Assembly: GCF_901542415.1 (NCBI RefSeq)
Contig: NZ_CABEHV010000004.1
Coordinates: 930,001 to 994,000, forward strand
Direction: 5' to 3'
Source: Streptococcus mitis
GTDB lineage: Bacteria > Bacillota > Bacilli > Lactobacillales > Streptococcaceae
Length of the DNA: 64,000 nucleotides
Part shown: one piece after another, positions 18,930-28,339 of the stretch
Layout of the letters: each line of letters begins with the position of its first letter
Position numbering within the stretch: the first letter of the stretch is position 1
Notes under the pieces: model-generated
What the model saw: the letters and a program-made list of their open reading frames with translations, nothing else
Told to the model about the DNA's origin: nothing
Databases searched by the model: none
Position numbers and translations under genes: made by a program

Positions 18930-19860
18930 TTTCAAACTCCTGTTTTACAGCCTTGCATCCTTGAACACTTCCACGACGTCGCATCTCCATCTCAATACTA
19001 TTTAGAACTTCCCATTTATTGAGGCTCCACATAGGACCAATCAGCATATCTCTAGGTGCATCTCCTGTGATGCGATGGATGACGATATGCTTGGGAATGA
19101 TTTCCAGTTGGTCACAGATGACCTTGACATATTCATCCTGACTCATTAGTTGCAAACGTCCCTCGTGGTAATCACGTTGCATACGCGTATTGGTCATCAG
19201 GTGAAGCAAGTGCAGTTTAATTCCTTGAATATCGTTATCCGTGACACATCGGCGGACATTTTCAATCATCATCTCATGGGTTTCACCAGGCAAGCCATTA
19301 ATAAGATGGGAAACAATCTCAATCTTTGGATACTTTCTCAAACGCTTGACCGTTTCCACGTACAACTCATAGGAATGGGCGCGGTTAATCAGGTCAGAGG
19401 TTGTTTCATAAGTGGTCTGCAAGCCCAATTCTACCGTCACATGCATGCGTTCCGATAACTCAGCCAAATACTCGATAGTTTCGTCTGGTAAACAGTCTGG
19501 TCGCGTTCCGATATTGATTCCGACCACACCTGGCTCATTGATAGCCTGCTCATAGCGCTCTCGGATGACTTCCACCTTTTCATGGGTGTTGGTAAAATTT
19601 TGAAAATAAACCAGATACTTCTGAACATCCGGCCACTTACGGTGCATAAAGTCAATTTCCTTATAAAATTGCTCTCGGATAGGCGCATCTGATGCTACGA
19701 TAGCATCTCCAGAACCTGAAACCGTACAAAAAGTACAGCCTCCATGAGCCACAGTTCCATCACGATTGGGACAGTCAAATCCCGCATCAATAGGGACTTT
19801 AAAAGTCTTTTCTCCAAAGAGTTTTCGATAATAATCATTCAAGGTATTATAAGATTTCAT
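18913..19860 (-). CDS. TIGR01212-family radical SAM protein
   Basis: About 315 residues. The cluster-binding cysteines are in DCPNRDGTVAHGGCTFC, the spacing typical of the YtqA/TIGR01212 family rather than classic CxxxCxxC. Further conserved segments are NIGTRPDCL and VELGLQT. Its neighbour is the MnmM-like methyltransferase; YtqA and YtqB are also neighbours in Bacillus, so a joint role in tRNA modification is likely. A much longer open frame (to 20037) exists, but homology begins at MKSYNTLNDYY. The ATG lies 7 nt downstream of TATAAT, with no Shine-Dalgarno, suggesting a leaderless transcript. Confidence 0.85.
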   Translation of the reverse strand: MKSYNTLNDYYRKLFGEKTFKVPIDAGFDCPNRDGTVAHGGCTFCTVSGSGDAIVASDAPIREQFYKEIDFMHRKWPDVQKYLVYFQNFTNTHEKVEVIRERYEQAINEPGVVGINIGTRPDCLPDETIEYLAELSERMHVTVELGLQTTYETTSDLINRAHSYELYVETVKRLRKYPKIEIVSHLINGLPGETHEMMIENVRRCVTDNDIQGIKLHLLHLMTNTRMQRDYHEGRLQLMSQDEYVKVICDQLEIIPKHIVIHRITGDAPRDMLIGPMWSLNKWEVLNSIEMEMRRRGSVQGCKAVKQEFENEKTT

Positions 19861-19867
19861 AACTTTC

Positions 19868-19876
19868 ATTATAACA
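19868..19876 (-). promoter_or_regulatory. Extended -10 promoter of the radical SAM-mnmM-antiporter operon
   Basis: TGTTATAAT on the minus strand. The hexamer ends 7 nt before the chosen ATG, so the RNA would begin at the start codon. Confidence 0.6.
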
Positions 19877-19951
19877 AAAATCACCCACAATCTCAAAAGC
19901 CTGACTTTCCTATAAATTCCTCTGTTTCTCGTTTCCATTAGCGATTTTTTA

Positions 19952-19960
19952 TGATACAAT
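19952..19960 (+). promoter_or_regulatory. Extended -10 promoter of the DUF3397 gene
   Basis: TGATACAAT on the plus strand. The ATG at 19967 follows after 6 nt, the distance at which transcription normally starts. Confidence 0.55.
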
Positions 19961-19966
19961 ATGGAT

Positions 19967-20320
19967 ATGATTTTAATGAAATTAGCATCTATTTTATTAT
20001 TGATACTGACCTTAGTCGTTTGCATTATCATAACCAAACTTTTTAGATTAAAAAAACTAGGCCGAAACTTTGCGGATTTGGCTTTTCCAGTCTTGGTATT
20101 TGAGTATTACCTGATTACAGCTAAAACCTTTACCCATAATTTCCTCCCTAGACTGGGGCTAGCCCTCTCACTCCTAGCCATTGTTCTCATTTTTTTCTTC
20201 CTTTTGAAAAAACGTAGCTTTTACTATCCTAAATTCATCAAATTCTTCTGGCGTGCAGGATTCTTATTAACCCTTGTCATGTATATCGAGATGATTTTTG
20301 AGCTTTTAGTTCAAAAATAA
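19967..20320 (+). CDS. DUF3397 family membrane protein
   Basis: A 117-residue protein with four predicted membrane helices and the late KKRSFYYPKFIKFFWRAGF segment seen in DUF3397 proteins. Function unknown. An ATG two codons earlier (19961) lies only 1 nt after the -10 hexamer and could not be transcribed from it; 19967 fits a leaderless start. It is transcribed divergently from the radical SAM operon and ends before a strong terminator. Confidence 0.78.
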   Translation: MILMKLASILLLILTLVVCIIITKLFRLKKLGRNFADLAFPVLVFEYYLITAKTFTHNFLPRLGLALSLLAIVLIFFFLLKKRSFYYPKFIKFFWRAGFLLTLVMYIEMIFELLVQK

Positions 20321-20334
20321 AATCTTAAATCAAA

Positions 20335-20378
20335 AACACCTCAATCAAACTGAAATACAGTGATTGAAGTGTTTTTTT
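20335..20378 (+). terminator. Terminator of the DUF3397 gene
   Basis: AACACCTCAATCA pairs with TGATTGAAGTGTT (one mismatch), followed by seven Us on the plus strand. Confidence 0.8.
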
Positions 20379-20395
20379 CTTTATATACTTTTTCA

Positions 20396-20707
20396 TCAAT
20401 TCCTATTTTCTTTATCAGGAAATAGACAGCCAATACCTACACAAGCTAGGACGCCTGCACCAATTACTAGACCACTTGAAATTGGCAACAGGTCCAAAAT
20501 TACATTTGCGATGATGAAGGCAATAATCAAACACATGAGACTAGCCTTGTAGTCTTTTTTCAAAAGATTCTCTATAGTGAAAAAGAGGAACAGGCCTACC
20601 GGAATCAGGGCCCAGAGGTTGACATCCAAACTTGGCCAGCCAACAGAACCAAAATACACTACTGTCACTGCTGCTATTAAAAATACAATCCCCAATAATT
20701 TTTTCAT
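20396..20707 (-). CDS. Small multi-spanning membrane protein, function unknown
   Basis: A 103-residue protein with about four hydrophobic segments (KLLGIVFLIAAVTVVYFGSV, LWALIPVGLFLFFTIENLL, LMCLIIAFIIANVILDLLPI and GLVIGAGVLACVGIG). It resembles the N-terminal membrane domain of LiaF-like proteins but lacks the soluble domain. The open frame extends to 20809, but the ATG at 20707 has GGAG 8 nt upstream and begins a normal membrane segment. Confidence 0.7.
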   Translation of the reverse strand: MKKLLGIVFLIAAVTVVYFGSVGWPSLDVNLWALIPVGLFLFFTIENLLKKDYKASLMCLIIAFIIANVILDLLPISSGLVIGAGVLACVGIGCLFPDKENRN

Positions 20708-20809
20708 TTCTTTATCTCCAATTTCGTTTTTAGAAACTTGAACCATCTGGTATCGACGCCTCACGTCCCTTACACCAATCATTATAGCAGAGGTCAGTTT
20801 CAAGAACAA

Positions 20810-21181
20810 GTTCTTTTGCCTATCTGGTCTCTATATCGGTCTAAGTGGTTGAACAGTTAAAAGAAAGAGGCTGAGGGAAAAACTACCTCCCAAATGAAAA
20901 GGAATTAAGCAACCAAACGCTACTTAATTCCTTGAAATTATCTCATCACCTCTATTAGCCTTTAAATTGTGATAGACTCTATTTGCTAATCAATATTTGT
21001 CAATATTAACCCTTTCAATCAATTCATTAGTTATCGAAACTAAGTCCATTAATAAAGCCTAAAAGAGTATCAATAGTAAAGTAAACTAAATAATTGAGTT
21101 ATAAATGGCTATTTTCACAAAACTGTTTCATCATCACGCTATCTCAGTACATAAACCATTTTTTCATCTATAGCTTTGGTC
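20810..21181. other. Intergenic region at the edge of the prtA block
   Basis: No credible ORF. It contains a perfect 11-bp hairpin, AAGGAATTAAG (20899-20909) with CTTAATTCCTT (20923-20933), and an AAAGAGGCTGAG string (about 20866) that recurs in reverse at about 51003. The rest is AT-rich and featureless. This is where pneumococcal gene order, as I remember it, breaks. Confidence 0.5.
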
Positions 21182-24100
21182 TTAATCTTGATCTTTTTTC
21201 TTCAATCCAAGAAATGCACCTACGGTAAACATTATTCCAGCAATGAATGGTGTAAAACCTTCTCTAACTGTTCCGGTTTTTGGCAATCTATCAGAATTGT
21301 TAGTATCCGATTTACTATCGATATTGGTATGTTTATTAGCTATATTCTCTGGTTCATTAAGATAAACTTCCTTCTTATTTTCAAAGTTTTTATCATTTTT
21401 ATCAGGAACTGTAGCTGTAACATCCTTAGTTGAATCAGATCTTTGACTTTCATCTAATTGACTATAATTTACTTGTACAGGAACTGTAGTTTTAACATCT
21501 TTAGTTGAATCAGATTTGTGTGAATGATTTTCTCTTTGTAAATCCTCTTTTCTATTACTTTGATTTAATTGACTAGGATTTGTCTGTGGGTTATCTTTCT
21601 TTTTGGATACATCAAAAGTAGGTTTATTTTCCTCTTCCTTTTTCTCCTCTATTTTCTTGAATACAGGTTTTATAAGGGTATCTTTTGATAGATTAATAAC
21701 ATAACCAGCATCTTTTTTCCCTTCGACACCAGAAATTTCCCAGCCATCAAATTGATATCCTTTTTCTAATTCACCCTCATAGACAGGTAAAATGAAATCT
21801 TCTTCCGACACTATCGTTGAACTCATTTCTTTTCCATTTTGAATGGTCACAGTCACCGTATGAGGTTTTAATTCGCTCACCTCTCCCGTATCTTTGTTTA
21901 AAATGAATTCTTTTACGGTTGTATTTCTTGCAAAATCTTTTACAACAATCTTAATGTTTAGTGTCTTATCTGTTAGTTGTTTAATATCATCAAATGATTT
22001 GTATTCTTTTCCATTTACATAAATATGTTTGTCTTGAATCTCACCATCGAATCCATTATTTCTTTTATCATTGATATTAAAGACTACAGATTTTCCGTCA
22101 GCATATTCAATACTAGTATTTCCCTTAGGATCAATGTTTACTTCTGGTTTAACATTATCATATAAAAATTGATAGTGTACTCCAACCGCTTTCGCATTCA
22201 AATCGCTATAGCCAGTTTTAAGATAAACATTTCCATCCATATCTGTTACCTTATCTGGGAATCCGTTTGCTTTATAGTCTTTCATTCCCCAGTCCATGAT
22301 GTCACCGTCTTTAACATTAAGCTTAATGTTAAAATCTCTAGTGTTATCAATATGTAAATCTCCGTAGATTAAATAATTATCTACAACCGATTCATTAACT
22401 CTCAACTCCCAGTTAAAACCACCCTTATCAGAAATCTTACCTCTTAAATAGAATTCTGGATTTCGTACATAAATTTTATTATATTTAGATGGATTAAAGT
22501 AGTTCTTGTCCATTGAAAGGTTTACTGGTTTTGCATCAATAAATAACGTAGAGCCATCTTCTTTTATAGCCTCTACATTGGACTTATCCTCTCCAGTGTA
22601 CTCTTTACCATCCTTACCAAATAATACCAGTTTAGAAGGATCTGTTACAAGATTTCCATCTTTATCGATTGCCTCCCCTTTATCGTTCATTTTAAAGGTA
22701 AACACTTGATATCTTACAATGTTAAAGCCGTCCAAAGCCGACATTAATACAGCTTGAGTACTTCTTCCATCTTCAACATTTCTACTATCAGTATAAATTA
22801 TTTTTTCTGAAAGGACTCTTAGATTAGGATTGGTCTTTTGTATTTTTGCTATATCTTCCTTGCTATAGACTCCATTTCCTTCTAACATATCCGTTTTTCC
22901 AGGATTATAGGTAGTCACTTTTAGTGCATAGCCTTTTCTTAGAATGATGTTGTCTTTTAACAGATATTGTTGTTTTTCTGAATCAGAATAGATTTTACCA
23001 GATTCCATGTCCGTTAAATTGTTTGGTTTGTTTTTTGAAAGATCTCCTTCTCCTAATTCTATTACATTCCCATAACTTGATGCATACGGATATTCTGTCT
23101 TAGTTTCCTTATTTTTTTCAGGCATTCTAATCTTCGTTTCAGCTTTTATCTGATCATCATCTTTCACAAAGAATCTCATATCTCCTGAAAAAGCTAATCC
23201 ATCCACAATATCATTAATATTAGCGTATAAATCAAATGTCATCGTTTTTGAATGTGAATCATACTTAGTCGTTTTGATTTCTATCGATTTATAGTTATTT
23301 CCATAATATACCTTGGCATTTTTAGAAACATTACTTATCTTTCCAAGAATTTCAAAGTGTCCATCTTTAGACGGGCTTAGAACACCATAAATTTTTGATT
23401 TGATTTCGTCAAGTTTTTCAGTTTCATATTCTAAGGCACTACCATCGTCATAAGCAATGATATTTCCCTTATCATCGTATTTATAATCGTATTCCTCTGT
23501 TCTCTTACCAGTTTCACTTGTAAAGTCATCAACTTCTCTAAATTTCTTTTTAATGAGTTTCTTCAAGTCTTTACTTTCAAACTCTCTAATTGTTGAAATA
23601 GTTTTATGAATAGTCAAGCTAGATTTTTCTTCAATAGACTCTTCATTGTCTTGATGATTTTCTTCCTCAGTTGTATCTTTTTTAAGACTATCCTCTTTTC
23701 TATTTTCTAAATTTTTAAATTTAGATTCGGAAATCTCGCCAAGCTTTTGGTATTTAGATGAATCTTGGTCAGGATCTACTAGATAATAGGAAATCATCCC
23801 CTTTTCATCAGCATGATCAGCAAATTTAATTCTATGAATCTTTGTGAAATTGCTAGAGCCATCTAGTGCAATGACTTCAATGATTTTTCCTCTTAAATCT
23901 CCTGCACCCTTAATTTCATAAATGGTATTTCCGTCTTTGTCAAGTTTCCTATTTCTTCCTTGACCCTCACCTGCGTAAGTTACTTCAAGATTTTTCTCAA
24001 CCTCTCCATCTTCATTAACCAGAGCGGCGCCAGCATACCAAACTTCGTTTGCAATCTCGTCAAATTTTTCAGGATGTTCTTTTTGATCTCTCGCAAATAG

Positions 24101-27100
24101 GGTTTCATTCTTGTATTGATCTTTTACCTTGTGATAAGTATCCTTTGTAATCAGCTTAATTTTTTCAGGATTTGAAAAATCAACCGAAACAATCTTAGGG
24201 GCTGTGTTATCAATTTTTACAGGAATATAGGAAACCTGCCATGTATAATCTTTAGTTAATCTATATTTAAATTTATAGAAATATTGACCTTCTGCAATCG
24301 GTTCAAATTGACCTCTTATCTTAGTAGCAGGATCTTTGGTATCCTTGCTTTCTGGTGCATTTTCTTCTCTACCTCTAGGGTTATAGATGAGTCCATCCCA
24401 CTTCAAGTCACCCCACACTTTTAGTTTAGAAGATTTGATTCCCTTTGCATCATTTCTCTTAGAGTTTAAAATTCCTTTAATAAAGTGTTCTCTCGAAATG
24501 ACTTTTAAGTCTCTTTGATTTTCTCCCTCTTTATTTGTATTTACTATTGAAATCATTCCTTCTTCTGCACTTCTTAATACAAGTGGAGAAGGTGTTAATC
24601 CTCTCTCAAGTTGAGCATCTTGAGGATTTCCATTTGAATCTAAAGGATAAATTTTAGCAATATTAGAACCACTTGATGATGGTGCGGTGATCCCTTCGTT
24701 ATTGAAAGCAAATAATTCTGGATTTTTATCTAGGGATGTTGTATTTTTATCTTTTCTATTTTGTATAACTCCTGCTGGATTAAATTTATCTATACCATGT
24801 TCTCCACCAATTCCCTTATTTAAGGTTCCTGGAATTTTTGGTTTACCATCATCATCATAACCTTCCATTGTTTTTGATTTTGAACCTTCTTCCCAGGCCC
24901 ATTTATCAAGGATTGGTTCCTTATTCCAATCCCCAGCAAATCCCATTAGAGGCATCGATAAAGAAGGTTGGAAATTTGTTTTCTTACCATTGGAGTTTAG
25001 AGCTTCCATTTCTTCCACTGACTCAAAATGAATAAATGATTCTACAAATTTATTTTTGTTTTTAGCCTCCCCAACATTTATAACCGCATTTAAATCAAAG
25101 CTAGAATTTGGGCCTATAGTGAAAGTGTCATGCTCAAATGTGATATTTGCTCCTTTGACTTTTTCTGGGTGGATTTCTGGAACAATTTGCTTCCCATCTG
25201 GAGATTTTTCGTCTTTGTATGTTTCATCCAGTTTTAGTCTATCAGTTAGAGCATCTGTAGTTACCGCTGATGCTGAAACTTTAAAGGTCAAAGGTCTGTT
25301 TGATGTATTGTGAAGCTTAACGGTAAAGTATTTTTTATCTCCTTTTATTTCTTTAAGAGAAACAGAACCATAAGAGTTTACCAAGCCTTTAGAATCCGTG
25401 TTTTTGAAAGTCGCTACAACTTCATTTCTCAAAGCATTAGCAACATTAATTAGCCCTGCTCCTTGTTGTCTAGGTGATGCAAAGTATTGACTTTTTTCTT
25501 TCCAAGACGTTGCATCCATCATAGGCCGTGCAGTATTTTGTAGGGCTATTTTTGTAAGACTTGTAAGGTCTATTTTGTCATCTCCCTTAAGATTTTTCAA
25601 GGCAGGTCTTTCAAGCATTTCCTTTAACTTTGGTCTAATCAAAACAGTAGAAGCTGCCACGATTGGAGTTGCCATACTAGTCCCTGACATATAACCATAA
25701 GTTGATTTCCCATTAATGACATTGAGAGTGGATTTAATATTTTTACCTGGTGCTGAGACATCAGGTTTTAAAAGCAAATCTGTTCTCGGTCCCCAAGATG
25801 TGGATCCTGCTGGAACTATGACATCTTCTTTATACAATTCTTTGTCTGTGTCAGGTGCAAACTTAAAGTCAATCTCTTTTTCGTCACCTACATTCGGTTT
25901 ATTAGAATTATAGCTGGCCATATCAATTGGATAGTATTGCTCCAATTTATCTTTGAAATCTTCCTTACTATTTCTTTTAACCTCAGTTTTTTTATCAGGA
26001 TTAATCATGTTCCATAGTTTTACACCATCATCTCCTGAAATTGAAAATACTTGACTTTTAGTCCCTTCATCCGCTTCATATCCCATGGCTGGAAGCTCTG
26101 TCCAATTATCTCTGTTGTAGTAATTGACAGTATTTACAACCATAATGGCGCGTGCGCCCTTATCCGTTGCTCTTTTAAAAGCATCTTTTAAATCCTTGGT
26201 ATAAATTCGATCCATTACTGCAATTTTGCCCTTAAGATCCAATCCTATCAAATCTTGGTCTTGACCTTTGCCTATATATACAAAGTTTAATTTACTAGGA
26301 GCTTTTGAACCGTCTTCATTTGTTATGATTTTATTCTTATCGAAAAAGGCCCCTATATTTCTGTATTTAAAATTTTCTCCACCTATGTTGACTTTATCAA
26401 ACTCAACTGTCTGATTTTTAGCAGAAGCGACCGCTATCGCATCTTCATGTGCTGCAGTTCGCGTTACATTTCCAGTATCTGTCATTTTCAGATTATTATT
26501 TGCCACTAAATCCCATGAAGAACTTGAAGCAGAAGTCGCATAGTTACCCGTAGCTACAACCATTGGAATGCCTGCTTTTCTTAACGCTCTAATAGCTTCC
26601 CAATATTTCTCACCTACAAGACCTGTTCCTGTAAAGCCAGATGATACCGAAACAACATCGACATTGTGTTTGATCGAATCTTCAATAGCATGAAACATTG
26701 TTTCATCTCCTGCGAAGCCAGATCCTGCGTCAGAGTACATTTTATAAGAGAAGATCTGTGCATTAGGCGCAATTCCATCTATTCCGTTAAAGTTTTTAAT
26801 ATCTTTTTCAGTATCATTTCCCGCAAGAATCCCTGCAATATGCATTCCATGTGGATCAAAATAATCGCTTCCATCATCAGCTTTTTCTACAGTAATTTTA
26901 CCACCATTATAATAATTGAAAGCATGAGGGATTTTATCACTCAACCAGAAATTTTTATCAGTACCTTTTAAGTCTTCTTTTTTGAATCTCATTGAGCCTT
27001 TAGCATCATCATCAATCCTCATGGCCTTATGCCTATAATCTGTCCCGGTATCGATATTTGAAATGACCATACCTCTACCATCAAAATTTTTACCAAATGG

Positions 27101-27754
27101 AGCATTGATAGATTTTAGGTAATCAATTGCCTCTTCAACTCCAATTTCCTTCCTAGCATGATTCATCATTGGCTGGACTTTTTGTGATCGTTCAACCGAT
27201 GAGATACCTTCTATTAGTTTAATTTTGTCCAGATTATCTGGAGTTGTTTCTATTGCAACACCATTAAAAACTGTATCATAAGTATATAAAACTTTTGTAT
27301 CCTTAAGATTGGATAATTCCTTGATTGCTTTTTCTCCAGATTCCTTATCTTTAAATTCAGCAATATAGACAAGTTTATCCTCTTTTTGGGGACTTTCTGG
27401 GTCTTTACTTGCAGACGAGTCCACTTTATCTTCTTTGGGTTGATTGGAATCTTCTTTGATTTTTTCTTCGTTGCTAGTGTTATTGTCTATCACAGATTCC
27501 TTACTAACAACTTCTTTTTCCTCAATAACTGTTGTTTTCTTCTCTTCAGTATTCTTGGAAGTTTCTATAGCATTATGAATATTTTCATGTTTTTCTTTAT
27601 TTTCTGCTTCCTTATTTACTACTACTTTTTCTTTATCAGAGATATTTAAAGCATCTTCAGAGCTAGATGTGTCTGCTAAAATTACCTCATTAGGGACATA
27701 TGCTGCTAAAATAATGGCAGCTGTGGTTAATGACAATACTGTACTTTTTTTCAT
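21182..27754 (-). CDS. prtA: Cell-wall-anchored subtilisin-like serine protease PrtA
   Basis: A 2190-residue S8 protease. A signal peptide covers about residues 1-27. A Lys/Glu-rich pro-region follows, with an inhibitor-I9-like segment (VYIAEFKDKESGEKAIKEL). The catalytic triad is D235 (IDTGTD), H302 (DPHGMHIAG) and S693 (GTSMATP), with a protease-associated insert between H and S. Fibronectin-like and other extracellular modules extend to about 2000, then a Lys/Ser-rich wall-spanning tail, and LPKTG at 2157-2161 followed by a hydrophobic segment and KKKDQD. The layout and sequence match pneumococcal PrtA, a virulence factor that processes host proteins. AAGGAA precedes the ATG. A strong promoter with a metalloregulator-like site lies upstream. 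Confidence 0.96.
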   Translation of the reverse strand: MKKSTVLSLTTAAIILAAYVPNEVILADTSSSEDALNISDKEKVVVNKEAENKEKHENIHNAIETSKNTEEKKTTVIEEKEVVSKESVIDNNTSNEEKIKEDSNQPKEDKVDSSASKDPESPQKEDKLVYIAEFKDKESGEKAIKELSNLKDTKVLYTYDTVFNGVAIETTPDNLDKIKLIEGISSVERSQKVQPMMNHARKEIGVEEAIDYLKSINAPFGKNFDGRGMVISNIDTGTDYRHKAMRIDDDAKGSMRFKKEDLKGTDKNFWLSDKIPHAFNYYNGGKITVEKADDGSDYFDPHGMHIAGILAGNDTEKDIKNFNGIDGIAPNAQIFSYKMYSDAGSGFAGDETMFHAIEDSIKHNVDVVSVSSGFTGTGLVGEKYWEAIRALRKAGIPMVVATGNYATSASSSSWDLVANNNLKMTDTGNVTRTAAHEDAIAVASAKNQTVEFDKVNIGGENFKYRNIGAFFDKNKIITNEDGSKAPSKLNFVYIGKGQDQDLIGLDLKGKIAVMDRIYTKDLKDAFKRATDKGARAIMVVNTVNYYNRDNWTELPAMGYEADEGTKSQVFSISGDDGVKLWNMINPDKKTEVKRNSKEDFKDKLEQYYPIDMASYNSNKPNVGDEKEIDFKFAPDTDKELYKEDVIVPAGSTSWGPRTDLLLKPDVSAPGKNIKSTLNVINGKSTYGYMSGTSMATPIVAASTVLIRPKLKEMLERPALKNLKGDDKIDLTSLTKIALQNTARPMMDATSWKEKSQYFASPRQQGAGLINVANALRNEVVATFKNTDSKGLVNSYGSVSLKEIKGDKKYFTVKLHNTSNRPLTFKVSASAVTTDALTDRLKLDETYKDEKSPDGKQIVPEIHPEKVKGANITFEHDTFTIGPNSSFDLNAVINVGEAKNKNKFVESFIHFESVEEMEALNSNGKKTNFQPSLSMPLMGFAGDWNKEPILDKWAWEEGSKSKTMEGYDDDGKPKIPGTLNKGIGGEHGIDKFNPAGVIQNRKDKNTTSLDKNPELFAFNNEGITAPSSSGSNIAKIYPLDSNGNPQDAQLERGLTPSPLVLRSAEEGMISIVNTNKEGENQRDLKVISREHFIKGILNSKRNDAKGIKSSKLKVWGDLKWDGLIYNPRGREENAPESKDTKDPATKIRGQFEPIAEGQYFYKFKYRLTKDYTWQVSYIPVKIDNTAPKIVSVDFSNPEKIKLITKDTYHKVKDQYKNETLFARDQKEHPEKFDEIANEVWYAGAALVNEDGEVEKNLEVTYAGEGQGRNRKLDKDGNTIYEIKGAGDLRGKIIEVIALDGSSNFTKIHRIKFADHADEKGMISYYLVDPDQDSSKYQKLGEISESKFKNLENRKEDSLKKDTTEEENHQDNEESIEEKSSLTIHKTISTIREFESKDLKKLIKKKFREVDDFTSETGKRTEEYDYKYDDKGNIIAYDDGSALEYETEKLDEIKSKIYGVLSPSKDGHFEILGKISNVSKNAKVYYGNNYKSIEIKTTKYDSHSKTMTFDLYANINDIVDGLAFSGDMRFFVKDDDQIKAETKIRMPEKNKETKTEYPYASSYGNVIELGEGDLSKNKPNNLTDMESGKIYSDSEKQQYLLKDNIILRKGYALKVTTYNPGKTDMLEGNGVYSKEDIAKIQKTNPNLRVLSEKIIYTDSRNVEDGRSTQAVLMSALDGFNIVRYQVFTFKMNDKGEAIDKDGNLVTDPSKLVLFGKDGKEYTGEDKSNVEAIKEDGSTLFIDAKPVNLSMDKNYFNPSKYNKIYVRNPEFYLRGKISDKGGFNWELRVNESVVDNYLIYGDLHIDNTRDFNIKLNVKDGDIMDWGMKDYKANGFPDKVTDMDGNVYLKTGYSDLNAKAVGVHYQFLYDNVKPEVNIDPKGNTSIEYADGKSVVFNINDKRNNGFDGEIQDKHIYVNGKEYKSFDDIKQLTDKTLNIKIVVKDFARNTTVKEFILNKDTGEVSELKPHTVTVTIQNGKEMSSTIVSEEDFILPVYEGELEKGYQFDGWEISGVEGKKDAGYVINLSKDTLIKPVFKKIEEKKEEENKPTFDVSKKKDNPQTNPSQLNQSNRKEDLQRENHSHKSDSTKDVKTTVPVQVNYSQLDESQRSDSTKDVTATVPDKNDKNFENKKEVYLNEPENIANKHTNIDSKSDTNNSDRLPKTGTVREGFTPFIAGIMFTVGAFLGLKKKDQD

Positions 27755-27895
27755 TTTAATTCCTTACATATTTATTTAACTTCCAATAGATAGTAAACTT
27801 TAACTTTGCTAGCCTTTGTTATAAAAAGTTTTACTAAGTATTATCTAGGAAATAGAGTAGTACATTTATATATAATTGTTAGCTCTCTGAAAAAT

Positions 27896-27924
27896 AGTAT
27901 ATCAATTAAAAAATTTTAAGTCAA
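27896..27924 (-). promoter_or_regulatory. prtA promoter with SloR/PsaR-like site overlapping -35
   Basis: Minus strand TTGACT (27919-27924), 17-bp spacer, TATACT (27896-27901), with TG one base before the -10. The leader is about 135 nt. The -35 lies in CTTGACTTAA, identical to the core of published SloR/MtsR-type manganese-regulator elements as I remember them. PrtA belongs to the PsaR regulon in pneumococcus. Confidence 0.7.
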
Positions 27925-27949
27925 GAAAAATTAATACGGGTTAATTTAT

Positions 27950-27969
27950 TTTTTAACATATGTTAAAAA
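27950..27969. promoter_or_regulatory. 20-bp perfect palindrome upstream of the prtA promoter
   Basis: TTTTTAACATATGTTAAAAA, centred about 38 bp upstream of the prtA -35. It may be an operator for a dimeric regulator. The surrounding DNA (27970-28113) shows no ORF or other signal. Confidence 0.45.
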
Positions 27970-28113
27970 TCAAGTCAAAAAGTTTCGTAGTTAACTGGGA
28001 TACATTATAAGCACATTCACACCATCAAAAATAGTAGCAATCAACTTAAAGCACTAGCAACATCACAAAGTCAAACATCATTGATGAAATATCAGCGCTA
28101 TTAAACAATATAA

Positions 28114-28144
28114 ATAACCGCTAAGAATAAGACTTAACGGTTAT
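28114..28144 (-). terminator. Hairpin between the truncated tRNA and prtA
   Basis: ATAACCGCTAAG pairs with CTTAACGGTTAT (one mismatch). On the minus strand it is followed by a U-rich stretch (TTATATTG). It could stop the transcript from the tRNA promoter before prtA. Confidence 0.45.
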
Positions 28145-28184
28145 CTTCTACATATCTATTTTTTCAAATCCTCAGTCGTTTATC

Positions 28185-28239
28185 TACCTATAACCTAGGC
28201 TTTACGAGTGCCTTGCTCTACCAACTGAGCTAAATCGGC
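28185..28239 (-). pseudogene. 3'-truncated tRNA-Thr (CGT)
   Basis: The minus strand from 28239 reads as a tRNA: acceptor 5' strand GCCGATT, D-arm GCTCAGTTGGTAGAGC, anticodon loop CTCGTAA (anticodon CGT, 28204-28206) and T-stem start ATAGG. After position 54 the match stops: no TTCGA T-loop, no 3' acceptor strand AATCGGC and no discriminator. The 31-39 pair is A-A. Without a 3' acceptor strand it cannot be charged. Its promoter is intact. Confidence 0.75.
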
Positions 28240-28251
28240 GATTACACTTAC

Positions 28252-28279
28252 AGTATAGCACTCTGAGAATAGGTGTCAA
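28252..28279 (-). promoter_or_regulatory. Consensus tRNA promoter upstream of the truncated tRNA-Thr
   Basis: Minus strand TTGACA (28274-28279), 16-bp spacer, TATACT (28252-28257) with TG one base before. It closely resembles the promoter of the intact tRNA-Leu at 42373-42401 and points toward prtA. Confidence 0.75.
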
Positions 28280-28296
28280 GAAATTTTCATCTCTAT

Positions 28297-28325
28297 TAAA
28301 AAAAGCCTGTCCTGAGACAAGGCTT
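28297..28325 (-). terminator. Terminator of the ABC-2 transporter operon
   Basis: AAGCCTGTC pairs with GACAAGGCTT (one bulged base), followed by about seven Us on the minus strand. It lies 15 bp after the last permease gene and about 18 bp before the tRNA promoter. Confidence 0.75.
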
Positions 28326-28339
28326 TGATATTCTATTAT

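Noticed and set aside
18913..20037. Long 374-codon version of the radical SAM gene
   Set aside because: The extra 59 codons overlap the DUF3397 promoter and gene, lack homology and lie upstream of the visible promoter.
28185..28239. Functional tRNA-Thr
   Set aside because: The T-loop and 3' acceptor strand are absent and no pairing partner for GCCGATT is found downstream.
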